64,000 bases of DNA, from NCBI GenBank assembly GCA_934229535.1, contig CAKQDS010000001.1, positions 70,055-134,054 on the forward strand. Direction: 5' to 3'. This document shows positions 54,101-62,241 of the stretch, piece by piece. Below the pieces are notes generated by a model. It was not told the DNA's origin. It ran no database searches and was given only the letters and a program-made list of their open reading frames with translations. Each line of letters opens with the position of its first letter. Within the stretch, counting starts at the first letter, position 1. Origin of the DNA: an uncultured Anaeroplasmataceae bacterium (GTDB taxonomy: Bacteria > Bacillota_I > Bacilli_A > Acholeplasmatales > Anaeroplasmataceae). The translations under genes and the position numbers were made by a program.

Positions 54101-56920
54101 AATTTAAATGACATGGATGCAAGTAGTATGGCTAATAAGATAACATCAATTGCTAATCCCGATGATGTATTTATGTCTATAGTAATTAGATTTACAATTT
54201 CTGATAGCTTATTAAATTCTACTAGTATGATTAAGGTTCCTTCCTCTGTTATAGAAGAAGTTTATGAGGAAAAATATATTAAGCAAGAAGAATTAACTAA
54301 TTTAGTAACAGCATTTAAGACCTTTGGTGATATTGATTTCAATAATTTTGATATTAATATTGTAAGAAGCCTTATGGATAAAAATGATTCAAGTGTATTA
54401 GACAAGAATGCAAATGCCATTTATACAAGTGCAATTGCTACCTATTCATTAACTGATGTATTAAATACAACAAGTGCTATTAAGGTTCCAGGATGTGTTT
54501 ATCAGATAATTGCTTCTGGATTTGCTGAGGAAAGAGTAACAGAGTCTGAGTTTAAAAAATTAATTAAATCTGTTAATGCCTTAGATGCTAATGTTAATTT
54601 AGATAATATTAATGTTGATACAATAATTCATTTATCAGATGAAAGCTTAGATGATTTATTTGGTAGTGATATTTTAAGATATACTATTACAGATATGGTT
54701 AAGAACCAAGTAAATGTACCGGCTGGAAGTAATGAAATAATCGGCACAAAGGATGAAATTACATATAATGCAATTAAGGCTTTAGAATTAAAGAATTTAA
54801 TTAATGGAATTGAAGCCCTTGGCGTTTCTGATTTCAATAATTTTGATGCAAATACAGTTATTAATAATAAAGAAATTGAGTTAGATACAATTTTAAATAG
54901 TGAAATTATTCATTTTGTAATTTCTACAAAGCTTAAAGAAATGAATACGGATGTTATTATTCCTAAAATTGTTTTAAGTACGATTTACGATGAAAATGAA
55001 GTTGTTACTAAGACTGAGGTTAAAAATTTAATTCAAGGTGTATGGGCACTAGATATTGATTTAGATAATTTTGATTCAACAGCTATTTTAAATAAGAATG
55101 ATGAACAAATTGATACTATTTTAAATAGTAATATACTTTTGTATACTATTTCTGATAAGCTATCTAATATTAGTGATATTGTTATTCCTGACAAAGTTAA
55201 AATGTCTGATTCGTTTGCAGAAAATTATATTGAAAAAGCAGAAATTAAAAATGCCATAAAAGGTATTAATGCTTTAGGTATTACGGATTTTAATACAACA
55301 ATTGATACTAATGTTGTACTTCAAAGAAGTGATGCTGAAATAAATACAATGCTAAATAGTATGATTATTCATGCTACAATTTCTAGTAAGATTTTAAATG
55401 TTACAGAAATTGATATTCCAACAAATGCTAAAAAGGATGATACATTAGGTATTGATGGAGCAATATTAAAGACTGAGATTAGTAATTTATTTAAGAGTAT
55501 TAAAGCTTTAAATCTTACTGATATAAATGAATTTAGTGCCAATACTGTTCTTGATATGACCGATGAAAATCTTAATACAATGCTAAATAGTATGATAATT
55601 CATTATACTATCTCTAATAAGCTTGTTACTTTAGAGGGAATAAGTATACCTGATGGAGCTTATGATAATACATTGGGTGAAAAAGCAATTACTTCTAGTG
55701 AAATAAAAAATGCAATTAATGGTGTAAAGGTATTTGGTATTACTGATTTTAGTTCAAGCTTGGATTCCAATAAGATTTTAAAAATGACTGAATTAGAAAT
55801 TGATACCATACTAAATAGTATGATAATTCACTATACTATTTCTGATAAAGTTAGAGAAAAAATAAGTGTTCCGAATGCTTATATTAGTAGTGTTGAGCTT
55901 TCAAGTGAGGCAATTACTAAAGTTGAGGTTAAAGCAGCAATTCTTTCATTTAAGTCATTAAAAATGGAAAAAATTGATTATGTTGACGCTAGTGTGTTAA
56001 ATAATGATGAATTAGATACAGATACATTATTTGCTTCAGCTATTGTTAGATATGAGCTTTCTAATAAACTATTGGAGCTTGGAACTGAAGAAAAGCTTTT
56101 AGCTATTCCAAGTGGTGTTTATGAAGTTTATAGTGAAACTTACCCAACTGAAAAAGGTATTACTAAAGTTGAGCTTTGCGCACTTGTTAGTGGAGCAAAG
56201 GCCTTAGGAATTAATTTTAATGATACAAGTACAATTTCTACTACATCCTTAACTAAAGACAAAACAAGTTCGGCAATGAACAGTAAGATTTTACAATATA
56301 CGATATCTAATAAAATAATAGCGATTGATAGTCTTGTTATACCAAAATCTATTTACAATACTTTAATTACAGGATATGAAGAAAAGGCAATTACAAGTGA
56401 AGAAATTGTTAAGCTTGTCGGTGATTTTAATTCTATGAATATTTCACTTGATTCTACTGCAGAATTTAAACAAGATACAGTTAAGGCAGAAATCTTTGCA
56501 AGTGATAGAAGTACATCAAGTATTTTGGTTACTAGCGTATCAAAGGTTGTTGCCAAAAATCTAAGTATTTTAGAGACTGATGCAAATATTCCATTTGATT
56601 ATTTAAATAATCCGGTGATGATCTTATCTCAAGCAAATATTTATAAATTGCTTAATGAATTTAATGCAATTGGTGTTGATTTTAGTAATACTAGTAGTGC
56701 TGATTATTATGTTGTATTACAAAAATTAAAGAATGGTGCCATTGACATTTATCATTGTTCAAATATTGCCTGGTTATTTATTGCTGAATTATGTAATCCT
56801 CTAGCAGGTAGCTTTGAGCATGAAGCTGTTAATGTGTATTTAAAGAATGAATTAACATTATCTAGTGGTCTTTCATATTTGACAAGAAAAGGTATTGATG
56901 ATTTAGCAAATAGTATTTAA
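51146..56920 (+). CDS. Giant membrane-anchored repeat protein with CvpA-like N-terminus
   Basis: The product has 1,924 residues. Four hydrophobic segments lie at about 20-36, 50-70, 130-155 and 185-210, an arrangement like CvpA. After this comes a huge soluble part, presumably extracellular. From about residue 575 it is built of roughly 16 tandem units of 72-90 residues. The C-terminal units are the most regular: SxIIHYTISDKL, a turn with IxIPD, an EIKNAIxGIxALGITDFN stretch, then VLxxxDxEIDTxLN. No enzyme motif, sorting signal or signal peptidase site was seen. ATG 51146 is chosen over TTG 51113 because AGAGGTG precedes it. An LtaS-type gene follows, so a wall-related or stalk-like role is possible; function unknown. 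Confidence 0.85.
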   Translation: MFLFSFSELYKNWFIINLPTLLICFIFLISVLFGLIWGSRKSRIMFIHTIIGIVVCSIIFVILTKKFSDDTIIGFVNSFIPNNTIQGLIGVSSEASTCKDIIIEFIRKQNVNVDLEPIMPYIMAMATSMFRFVCFILCYVVYLVLIILLYIIYIIFYPQRRYKKKVNKKAQLGIGKPYRKKPAIGLIYGIVRGLIGTFIFASFVGSFFFIVSSGSEKIDEYIENPNNDKNIDYQNTYYMFRNYSKKGIFGILNKARNDDDIPYYLFFSNAITKGKVKTEEGSVEFSLNGELASYMSIVNQMFDLAAKYGFVDDLLNGNTDAIINGDALKNEEFYNDLNAIVDNYKTPEFTFVLLKNCLDTMSKDYKSYLELAHINQNDKNMDMIMEICDSLFVSEDAIKISTFVNDSDIRLMLHAGVTALSTYKTSEAPSVDATNEAKASYQLNLAAELMTKIIPDFEKLSLFNDTAVQSTFNLAMKKITNVATKYVKVTISDNSYSLTDLNIPSDIDWGNELVTFLNVGSEVLGMLADNNVSFTDKNSYLQMFNKNNEHYNDNIIVLDNFGNKLGDSKLLSSVFESDFVYDFLENTIAQSLKIEGVKIPRDVKFANSVDSSGNKISGEFTKLIDLMEALVDNGLIDKFNKPEGESFTLTDFVDVLDGDNVNKCISDSTLAYYLVSSALLNVNLEGVNLYTPDSVLTTHIAKEESYTLIVRDEISNIISGLSSLLPILDSSSDGGFDISSVLDNADSLKTVKSSVVLSGTMVNFLVDNFANMENSPIVFPKNLDLNVDANNMDNWLKENGEFDKIIEILENEELKNVISKVLNNEGVSTSLFTNISDAGFDAFVASDIMYYSVCNLMTTSLAESGVNIVIPDCAYQDVSEKLISKNELKELKNDLKILMPEDGKDFDVNSFIENSDIVEKSDILHATVVNYLVNETNDQIKTPAKYKSSASAESLKTDFHNNIWYTSKEVRKIFTAVKALDIDFNNLNDMDASSMANKITSIANPDDVFMSIVIRFTISDSLLNSTSMIKVPSSVIEEVYEEKYIKQEELTNLVTAFKTFGDIDFNNFDINIVRSLMDKNDSSVLDKNANAIYTSAIATYSLTDVLNTTSAIKVPGCVYQIIASGFAEERVTESEFKKLIKSVNALDANVNLDNINVDTIIHLSDESLDDLFGSDILRYTITDMVKNQVNVPAGSNEIIGTKDEITYNAIKALELKNLINGIEALGVSDFNNFDANTVINNKEIELDTILNSEIIHFVISTKLKEMNTDVIIPKIVLSTIYDENEVVTKTEVKNLIQGVWALDIDLDNFDSTAILNKNDEQIDTILNSNILLYTISDKLSNISDIVIPDKVKMSDSFAENYIEKAEIKNAIKGINALGITDFNTTIDTNVVLQRSDAEINTMLNSMIIHATISSKILNVTEIDIPTNAKKDDTLGIDGAILKTEISNLFKSIKALNLTDINEFSANTVLDMTDENLNTMLNSMIIHYTISNKLVTLEGISIPDGAYDNTLGEKAITSSEIKNAINGVKVFGITDFSSSLDSNKILKMTELEIDTILNSMIIHYTISDKVREKISVPNAYISSVELSSEAITKVEVKAAILSFKSLKMEKIDYVDASVLNNDELDTDTLFASAIVRYELSNKLLELGTEEKLLAIPSGVYEVYSETYPTEKGITKVELCALVSGAKALGINFNDTSTISTTSLTKDKTSSAMNSKILQYTISNKIIAIDSLVIPKSIYNTLITGYEEKAITSEEIVKLVGDFNSMNISLDSTAEFKQDTVKAEIFASDRSTSSILVTSVSKVVAKNLSILETDANIPFDYLNNPVMILSQANIYKLLNEFNAIGVDFSNTSSADYYVVLQKLKNGAIDIYHCSNIAWLFIAELCNPLAGSFEHEAVNVYLKNELTLSSGLSYLTRKGIDDLANSI
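52870..56760 (+). repeat. Coding tandem repeat of about 75-90 codons, roughly 16 copies
   Basis: The core AATAGTATGATAATTCA-type segment recurs near identically at about 55355, 55590 and 55818. Upstream copies are progressively more divergent. The units encode the repeat of the giant protein. The gradient in similarity suggests recent expansion toward the 3' end. Confidence 0.75.
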
Positions 56921-56930
56921 ATATTAAAGG

Positions 56931-56956
56931 AAGGGAATCGCTTTGATTCCCTTTTT
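56931..56956 (+). terminator. Terminator of the giant-protein gene
   Basis: AAGGGAATC/GATTCCCTT with a 5-base loop is followed by a T-run, 10 bases after the stop codon. Confidence 0.85.
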
Positions 56957-57034
56957 GGACTAAAATGTTAAAATTGAGGCTTGAAAAATAGAAAAAAATG
57001 TATAAAATAGATAACGTATAACGATGGAGGTGTA

Positions 57035-59071
57035 ATGATGAAGAAAAAATATGATTTTTGGATGATTGTTTCTTATTATTTTTTAAATATTTTAAATACA
57101 TATTTTTTAACATCGAAGGTATTAAATAGATATATTGTTACATTTAAGCATACCTTTTCCTCAGAATTATTTTCGTTTATAGGCAATTTGGTTGTTTTGA
57201 CATTTATTTTGTTAATTGGAATTATAATATTAAGAAGACCTAAAAGAGTTTTAATTTATTTGATAGTTGTTACAGGTCTTTTAAATTTAGGAATTATTGT
57301 TTTAGGATATTATACTAAAAGCTATAAGTTAGCATTTTCTGCCTTTAATTTTTCTATTTTTAGAAATCCAACTGGTGGCTTTGCTGCTAATGTATTTTTT
57401 GATTGGATCTATGAATTATTTGGTTATTTTAGAATTGTGTCTTTTTTACCATTTGTAGTAATGCTTTCTATTTTCTTAGTCCATAAAAAAGAAATTGATA
57501 ATGGAAAAATTGAGATTTCCTGGCAAAAGCTTATTTATATTTCGACTATTCTAGTAGTTTTACAAATTGCTTCTTATCAAAATTTTACTACTTCATTAAA
57601 GAAAAATTGGCGTTATTCATCAGATTATGCGCAATATGGCTGTCAGTATACTGGCGTTTATAATTATTATTTATCTGAATTTGTTTTTAGAGTTGATAAT
57701 AGAACATTGATTGATGATAAGCTTTCTACAGAAGACACTTATTTAAAGCTTGCTGATTATAATAAAAATCAGGACAGCTATGTTAACTTCATTGATGGTA
57801 AAACTTATTCAAATAAGGATAAACAAACTGGTATTTTAAAGGATTATAATGTTTTTACTATTCAAATGGAATCAACAATGTCTTTTTGTTTTGAAAATAC
57901 CTATAAGGGTTTAGAAATAACGCCAAATTTTAATAATTTATTTAAAGATGATAATTGTTTCTATTTTAATAATGTATTTACTAATGTTGGTATTGGTAAT
58001 ACCTCTGATGCGGAATTTTGTTATTTTACAGGATTATATCCTACAGGTGATATGACTATCGTTTGGGAATTTAACGATTATGATTTTCAAATGAAAACCT
58101 TAGGTGATTATATGAATAAGGATTATGTAATGTATTCCTATAATCCGACAACTGAGGTTTTCTATAATCATAAAAATGTTCATGAGCGACTTTATAAGGT
58201 AAATAAATATCGTGGACTTGAAACTTACGAGCAGCTATATCCAAGAAGAGAAAATGCTGATAAATATTTGAATTATTGGATTAAAGATAATTCAATTCTT
58301 AATTGGGCTAATCAATATTTCTTAGAGGTTACACATAATGGTGAAAGATGTCATACCTTCCTTGAAACCATTACTCCTCATAATCCATTCCCTGATTTTT
58401 CTGATGAGCTTGGCTTTGAGCATTATAATTTTAATTTAGGTGCATTAAATTATCAGCTTGATAATTATTTAAATCAGATTCATTTTAATGATAAGCTTTT
58501 ATATGATTTCATTATGGAAACAAGCGATACTAACAGCTCTAAATATATGGAAAATACATTATATATTTTATATGGAGATCATGGAAATGCTCTTCCTAAG
58601 GATTGTTATGACAAGCTATATGGTAGAGAGCTTACAGATTTTGAATATCGAAGAATATTATTAAATATTCCAGTTATTGTTTATGATCCTAGTGGAAGAA
58701 TATATGAATCACTTAAAGGAGAAGACATTACAAGTATTTTAAGTAGTGTTAAGGCTGAACGTGATCTAAATAGAACATTAAGAAATTTGCTAGGAATAGA
58801 GTCTAGTGATTATCAATTTGGTGTTAATATATTTAGTGGCGAGCCATCATATAGCTATGACCCTAAAAATTTCGATATTATTACTGATGATTTTATGTAT
58901 TCAAAGAAAAAAGACGAATATGTTGTATATAAAAATGCTTTTAATATGAATATTGTTGGAAAAATAGAGGATTATAGAAGTAAGCAGGATTTATATTTAA
59001 ATACTCTTGTTTATTCATCTAAAAAGAGAACAAATAAAATTTCTAAAGGTTCACTTGCGGAGAATTTTTAA
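57035..59071 (+). CDS. LtaS-type phosphoglycerol transferase (sulfatase fold)
   Basis: The product has 678 residues. Five hydrophobic segments lie in the first 180, followed by an extracellular sulfatase-fold domain. It has VFTIQMESTMSF (metal Glu), ITPNFNNLF, GIGNTSDAEF (the catalytic Thr of LtaS-like enzymes), and LYGDHGNALP. LtaS polymerises glycerol phosphate on lipoteichoic acid; MdoB-like relatives modify glycans. ATG 57035 has GGAGGT upstream; 57038 is also in frame. It is 114 bases after the giant gene but separated by a terminator. A lipoteichoic-acid or related role is inferred. Confidence 0.85.
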   Translation: MMKKKYDFWMIVSYYFLNILNTYFLTSKVLNRYIVTFKHTFSSELFSFIGNLVVLTFILLIGIIILRRPKRVLIYLIVVTGLLNLGIIVLGYYTKSYKLAFSAFNFSIFRNPTGGFAANVFFDWIYELFGYFRIVSFLPFVVMLSIFLVHKKEIDNGKIEISWQKLIYISTILVVLQIASYQNFTTSLKKNWRYSSDYAQYGCQYTGVYNYYLSEFVFRVDNRTLIDDKLSTEDTYLKLADYNKNQDSYVNFIDGKTYSNKDKQTGILKDYNVFTIQMESTMSFCFENTYKGLEITPNFNNLFKDDNCFYFNNVFTNVGIGNTSDAEFCYFTGLYPTGDMTIVWEFNDYDFQMKTLGDYMNKDYVMYSYNPTTEVFYNHKNVHERLYKVNKYRGLETYEQLYPRRENADKYLNYWIKDNSILNWANQYFLEVTHNGERCHTFLETITPHNPFPDFSDELGFEHYNFNLGALNYQLDNYLNQIHFNDKLLYDFIMETSDTNSSKYMENTLYILYGDHGNALPKDCYDKLYGRELTDFEYRRILLNIPVIVYDPSGRIYESLKGEDITSILSSVKAERDLNRTLRNLLGIESSDYQFGVNIFSGEPSYSYDPKNFDIITDDFMYSKKKDEYVVYKNAFNMNIVGKIEDYRSKQDLYLNTLVYSSKKRTNKISKGSLAENF

Positions 59072-59076
59072 AAAGA

Positions 59077-59106
59077 CTAAGGATTTTGATTCCTTAGCCT
59101 TTTTTA
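59077..59106. terminator. Bidirectional terminator between the LtaS-like and GNAT genes
   Basis: CTAAGGA/TCCTTAG with a 7-base loop is followed by T6 on the + strand and preceded by A-rich sequence. It lies between convergent genes. Confidence 0.8.
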
Positions 59107-59343
59107 TAATGTTATCCAATAGCGCTCAAGTGTTTCATTTTTTCGTGAATCGTAAATACTTGATTCGTATACTCCGCCATTTTTTAAGATTGTTTTTCTA
59201 CTTGCTGTATTATTATCAAGACAAGAAATTAAAATTTTTGTTAAGCCGATACTTTTACAAAAAGGCTTAACAGCATTTAACATAAAGCTTGCAACACCTT
59301 TTTGTCTTTCAGATGGTCGAACACTATAACCAATATTACCAGC
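59104..59343 (+). repeat. Direct repeat, left copy (3' part of GNAT gene)
   Basis: This stretch matches 63761-64000 at all but about four of 240 positions by eye. Similarity extends only slightly into the left flank (T-rich). The true repeat continues past the window's end, so its full length is unknown. Confidence 0.9.
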
Positions 59344-59631
59344 ATATTTTTCGAGATATTCATTAAAATAGTGTCTAACATCTATCATTCCAACTAGTTT
59401 ATTGTTACTTTTTCTAATGCATAAAAATTGTGTTGATACTACCATACCTTCTGGTAGTGTTTCCTTTTTTTCGTATTTTTTCATTTCCTTAAAGTAATCA
59501 TTTGGATTCTCATATTTTCTTAAAGGACCACAGCCATCCATAGAGCTATTATTTAAAAGACATTCATTTCGATATTCTTTTATTTGATCTAGATAATCAG
59601 TAGATAATTTAATTAGGTATAAATCTTGCAT
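59104..59631 (-). CDS. GNAT family N-acetyltransferase (copy 1)
   Basis: The product has 175 residues, the normal GNAT size. The acetyl-CoA-binding signature is SVRPSERQKGVASFMLNAV, close to the RRxGxA pyrophosphate loop. Conserved strands MIDVRHYF, ILISCLDNN and the C-terminal YWITL are also present. The family acetylates amines of small molecules or proteins; the substrate is unknown. GGAGGAAT is the ribosome binding site. The 3' 240 bases recur at 63761-64000, so this is one of two copies flanking a 4.1-kb accessory block. Confidence 0.88.
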   Translation of the reverse strand: MQDLYLIKLSTDYLDQIKEYRNECLLNNSSMDGCGPLRKYENPNDYFKEMKKYEKKETLPEGMVVSTQFLCIRKSNNKLVGMIDVRHYFNEYLEKYAGNIGYSVRPSERQKGVASFMLNAVKPFCKSIGLTKILISCLDNNTASRKTILKNGGVYESSIYDSRKNETLERYWITL

Positions 59632-59707
59632 TGGTATTCCTCCTATATATTTTTTTAATCAATTATATCACAATATAATAAAAAAACAAGAAAAAACGAA
59701 AAAGGAC

Positions 59708-59732
59708 TTGACAAATTCTGGGGGGGTATAAT
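59708..59732 (+). promoter_or_regulatory. Unusual promoter with a G7 tract in a 13-base spacer
   Basis: TTGACA (59708-59713) and TATAAT (59727-59732) are perfect, but only 13 bases lie between. That spacer ends in seven G, very rare in this AT-rich sequence. Slippage in the G tract could change the spacer toward the 16-18 bases that work best. It drives the truncated PH-domain gene. Confidence 0.6.
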
Positions 59733-59766
59733 TAAGCTATCGAGAGAAAGAGTGGAGGAGAAAAAT

Positions 59767-60120
59767 ATGTCATATGTTGATGGAATTTTACAAAAGGATG
59801 AAGAAGTTGTAGCCAAAGCAAAAGTTACAAAATTGGTATTAATTGGAGTATGGCTTAAAGGTATTTTATTATGTTGGCTTTTCCTTATTCCGACAATTAC
59901 AGCAATCAAACAAACAATCGCTGTTTCTAAGATTGAATTAGCTTTAACAAATCAAAGATTAGTTGGTAGAGTTGGTGCAGTAGGAAGAAAAATAATGGAT
60001 TCTAAATTAGATAAGGTTCAAACAGTTCAAATTCGTGAAACATTTTGGGGAAGAATTTTTGGATATGCTAACATTTCTGTATCAACTGCTGGTACTGGAG
60101 CACCAGTCATTACTGGGTAA
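59767..60120 (+). CDS. Truncated bacterial PH-domain protein
   Basis: The product has 117 residues. Residues 20-45 form a hydrophobic pair (IGVWLKGILLCWLFLIPTITA). The PH-like domain (YdbS/bPH2 type) has ELALTNQRLVGRVG, SKLDKVQTVQI and the start of ISVSTAG. The usual C-terminal strand and helix are absent: the frame ends at GAPVITG, probably because the island joins here. ATG 59767 is chosen because GTGGAGG is its ribosome binding site. Membrane-associated; role unknown. Confidence 0.7.
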   Translation: MSYVDGILQKDEEVVAKAKVTKLVLIGVWLKGILLCWLFLIPTITAIKQTIAVSKIELALTNQRLVGRVGAVGRKIMDSKLDKVQTVQIRETFWGRIFGYANISVSTAGTGAPVITG

Positions 60121-60178
60121 AAATTGATTTTGAACTACAAGTACAAAAATTTATATTTAATGTATTTTAGATGGTATT

Positions 60179-60390
60179 ATAGCATTTTACATGCTATAAT
60201 GAAGATGGAAATAATGATTGATTAGCTAACTCTTATCGTAATAAGAGATGTATTTGCTAATTCTTGAAAAAGAATTACTGAAAATCAGTTAACAATATAT
60301 GTGGCAAACAGTTAAATTATTATTATTTCCAAATATAAATGAAAGGATGGACTTTAAATTAATTAACAATATCTTCAAGAGGAGGAAAAT
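60179..60390 (+). promoter_or_regulatory. Promoter, operator and structured leader of the HNH gene
   Basis: TATAAT (60195-60200) overlaps a palindrome ATAGCAT (60179-60185)/ATGCTAT (60191-60197). The leader then holds three stems: ATTAGC/GCTAAT (60221/60256) around CTCTTAT/ATAAGAG (60230/60241), AATTCTT/AAGAATT (60259/60270) and ACTGA/TCAGT (60277/60285). GAGGAGG ends it. No known riboswitch was recognised. The interval 60121-60178 shows nothing. Confidence 0.55.
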
Positions 60391-61608
60391 ATGAAGATTA
60401 ACAAACAAAACGCTATGAAGCTATGGCGTAGTAGATATGGTGATGATAATGATGTGTGTGATTATGCAGGTCGCCCTATGTTCTATTTAGATTACAACAA
60501 AAGGGAATCTAAATATGGTTGGAACATTGATCATATATTACCTCAAGATAGAAATGGTACTGATGATACTGAAAATTTAATTATTTGTAATATTAAAACG
60601 AATGATGAAAAAGCAAATAAAACAACATTTGAAGCAAATAATAAAAAATTTCAAGTAAAGAAAATTGATGGTAATTATAAAATATGTGATCATTTTAACA
60701 ATCCAGAAATTTATGAAGATCCAAAGCTATGGTATGATTTTTATAATGAAGAGGAAGAAATTGATTTTGCAAATAGGGAGATTCATTTTGATGATTTTCA
60801 AAATGAAAAAAGCAAATATGGATGGGATATTTGCCTTATAAATGCACAAGTAGGACCTATAGAAGGCAATTTAACTATTGCTAATATAGAAACAATTAAA
60901 GAAAAAAATAGTAAAAATTCTTTTACAGCTAATGGATATAAATTTCAAATTCATAAGGATGATAATGGTAATTATACATTATTTAGTCCTGATATTATAG
61001 CTGATAAATTTGATATTGATGCTATCTTGAAATTTATGAATGCAAAAGAGAAAAAGATTTATATGGCTTATACCATTATTGATTTAAGTAATGCAAAAAA
61101 ATTTAGACGCGATGATTTTGATTTCATTTTAATGAAAGCTGCAAAACTAATTCAAGGATTAGTTATTGATATGAAAAATTTTATTAGGACTGAAATTAAT
61201 GAAAAGAATATTGTTGTTTATTTTGATTGTGAATATCAACATGATACTAGAAAAGTAATAGAATTTAATATTTTGTTAAACACTTATAAAATAATGTTTG
61301 AAAATAAGCACAAAATATCAATAGATATTGCATCTGATTTGATTGAGGTGCCTGAAAATTATAAATTTATGATATTAGATAAGTTGATAGAGTGTAGTAA
61401 TTCAATAGAATGTTTAGTTAAATGTTTAAACACTCAAAGATATTCAACTATGTATATAGGTGAATGTATGAAGGAGAATTTAGATATTAAACAATATAAA
61501 ATGAGTGATTATAAAACTTTTTATGGTAAGCTTGGAATAAATTATCAAGTATATGAATGTGATTACACTTTAAATGGCTTATATGAAGAAGTAAAAAAGA
61601 TTTGTTAA
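60391..61608 (+). CDS. HNH-endonuclease-type protein with a second degenerate HNH-like unit
   Basis: The product has 405 residues. The N-terminal HNH reads GWNIDHILPQDRNGTDDTENLIICN then KTNDEKANKT. At residues about 125-200 the same layout returns (KYGWDICLINAQVGPIEGNLTIANI, KEKNSKNSFTANGYKFQI), but His/Asp positions are lost. The C-terminal 200 residues are helical and not recognised. HNH proteins cut DNA in restriction, mobile or defence contexts. The gene starts with ATG after GAGGAGG and precedes an XRE regulator. The island context suggests a mobile or defence role, which is inferred. Confidence 0.7.
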   Translation: MKINKQNAMKLWRSRYGDDNDVCDYAGRPMFYLDYNKRESKYGWNIDHILPQDRNGTDDTENLIICNIKTNDEKANKTTFEANNKKFQVKKIDGNYKICDHFNNPEIYEDPKLWYDFYNEEEEIDFANREIHFDDFQNEKSKYGWDICLINAQVGPIEGNLTIANIETIKEKNSKNSFTANGYKFQIHKDDNGNYTLFSPDIIADKFDIDAILKFMNAKEKKIYMAYTIIDLSNAKKFRRDDFDFILMKAAKLIQGLVIDMKNFIRTEINEKNIVVYFDCEYQHDTRKVIEFNILLNTYKIMFENKHKISIDIASDLIEVPENYKFMILDKLIECSNSIECLVKCLNTQRYSTMYIGECMKENLDIKQYKMSDYKTFYGKLGINYQVYECDYTLNGLYEEVKKIC

Positions 61609-61642
61609 TTAATGAATAGTCTATCCTTAGAAAGGATGGATA

Positions 61643-61852
61643 ATGGAAAATGAAAGAATTAAATTTGCAGATGCTTTATATGATGCAATAAATAAATCTG
61701 GTTATTCATATGAAGAAGTAGCATTTATGATTAATCTTAAATCTTCTAGAGAGATTTATAATTACGTTAATGGCATAAAGTGGCCATCAACATCACGAAT
61801 GCTTAAATTAATTCAAATTTTTAAATTAGATATTAGTAGCATACTTAATTAA
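61643..61852 (+). CDS. XRE family helix-turn-helix regulator
   Basis: The product has 69 residues, one HTH domain: FADALYDAINKSGYSYEEVAFMINLKSSREIYNYVNGIKWPS. Such small repressors usually control their own operon and neighbours. AAAGGATGG is the ribosome binding site. It follows the HNH gene by 34 bases and may bind the palindrome upstream of that gene, which is inferred. Confidence 0.82.
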   Translation: MENERIKFADALYDAINKSGYSYEEVAFMINLKSSREIYNYVNGIKWPSTSRMLKLIQIFKLDISSILN

Positions 61853-61860
61853 AAGAAATT

Positions 61861-61888
61861 GAGGAGCTATTAAATCTAATAGTTCCTC
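61861..61888 (+). other. Intergenic hairpin before the toxin-like gene
   Basis: GAGGAGCTATTA and TAATAGTTCCTC form a 12-bp stem with one G-T pair and a 4-base loop. No T-run follows, so it is not a standard terminator. It may shape RNA near the next ribosome binding site. Confidence 0.5.
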
Positions 61889-61904
61889 AAAGAAGAAAAG
61901 AGGA

Positions 61905-62240
61905 ATGATATATTTGAGTTTTTTAAGTAAGTTATTTGGCAAAAGTAGAGATAAAACAATTCCTAAATTGCCATACAAAGTTGGAAAATACAAAGTTACA
62001 AAACATTGTGTAGATGATATGAACAAAAGAAAAATAACAAAAGGCGAAGTTCAGATTAATCTTACTTCTAAACCTATTCAGGTTACAAAAGTTAAATATG
62101 ATGATTTTGGAAGACCATCATATAGGAGAAGTAGTAAAAATAAAATTACTACTGCTATTAATCCTTTAAATAATAATGTGACATCTGTTAATAGACTTCA
62201 CACAAAAACTTATAATCAAATAATGAAAGGAAAAAAGTAA
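61905..62240 (+). CDS. Toxin-like protein, DUF4258/BECR-type fold
   Basis: The product has 111 residues from ATG 61905. TTG at 61914 with AGGA nine bases before is a good alternative and would give about 108. The core VTKHCVDDMNKRKITKGEVQ, DDFGRPSYRR and TTAINPLNNNVTSV follows the pattern of DUF4258 and barnase/EndoU/ColicinE5/RelE-like toxin ends (H..R.I, GR.SY.R, INP.. .VTSV). These are RNase-like toxins in polymorphic or toxin-antitoxin systems. The next gene starts two bases later and could encode the antidote. The assignment is by motif pattern only. Confidence 0.55.
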   Translation: MIYLSFLSKLFGKSRDKTIPKLPYKVGKYKVTKHCVDDMNKRKITKGEVQINLTSKPIQVTKVKYDDFGRPSYRRSSKNKITTAINPLNNNVTSVNRLHTKTYNQIMKGKK

Positions 62241-62241
62241 A

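Noticed and set aside
60121..60178. Continuation of the PH domain past the stop
   Set aside because: None of the frames after 60120 gave the expected C-terminal strand and helix.
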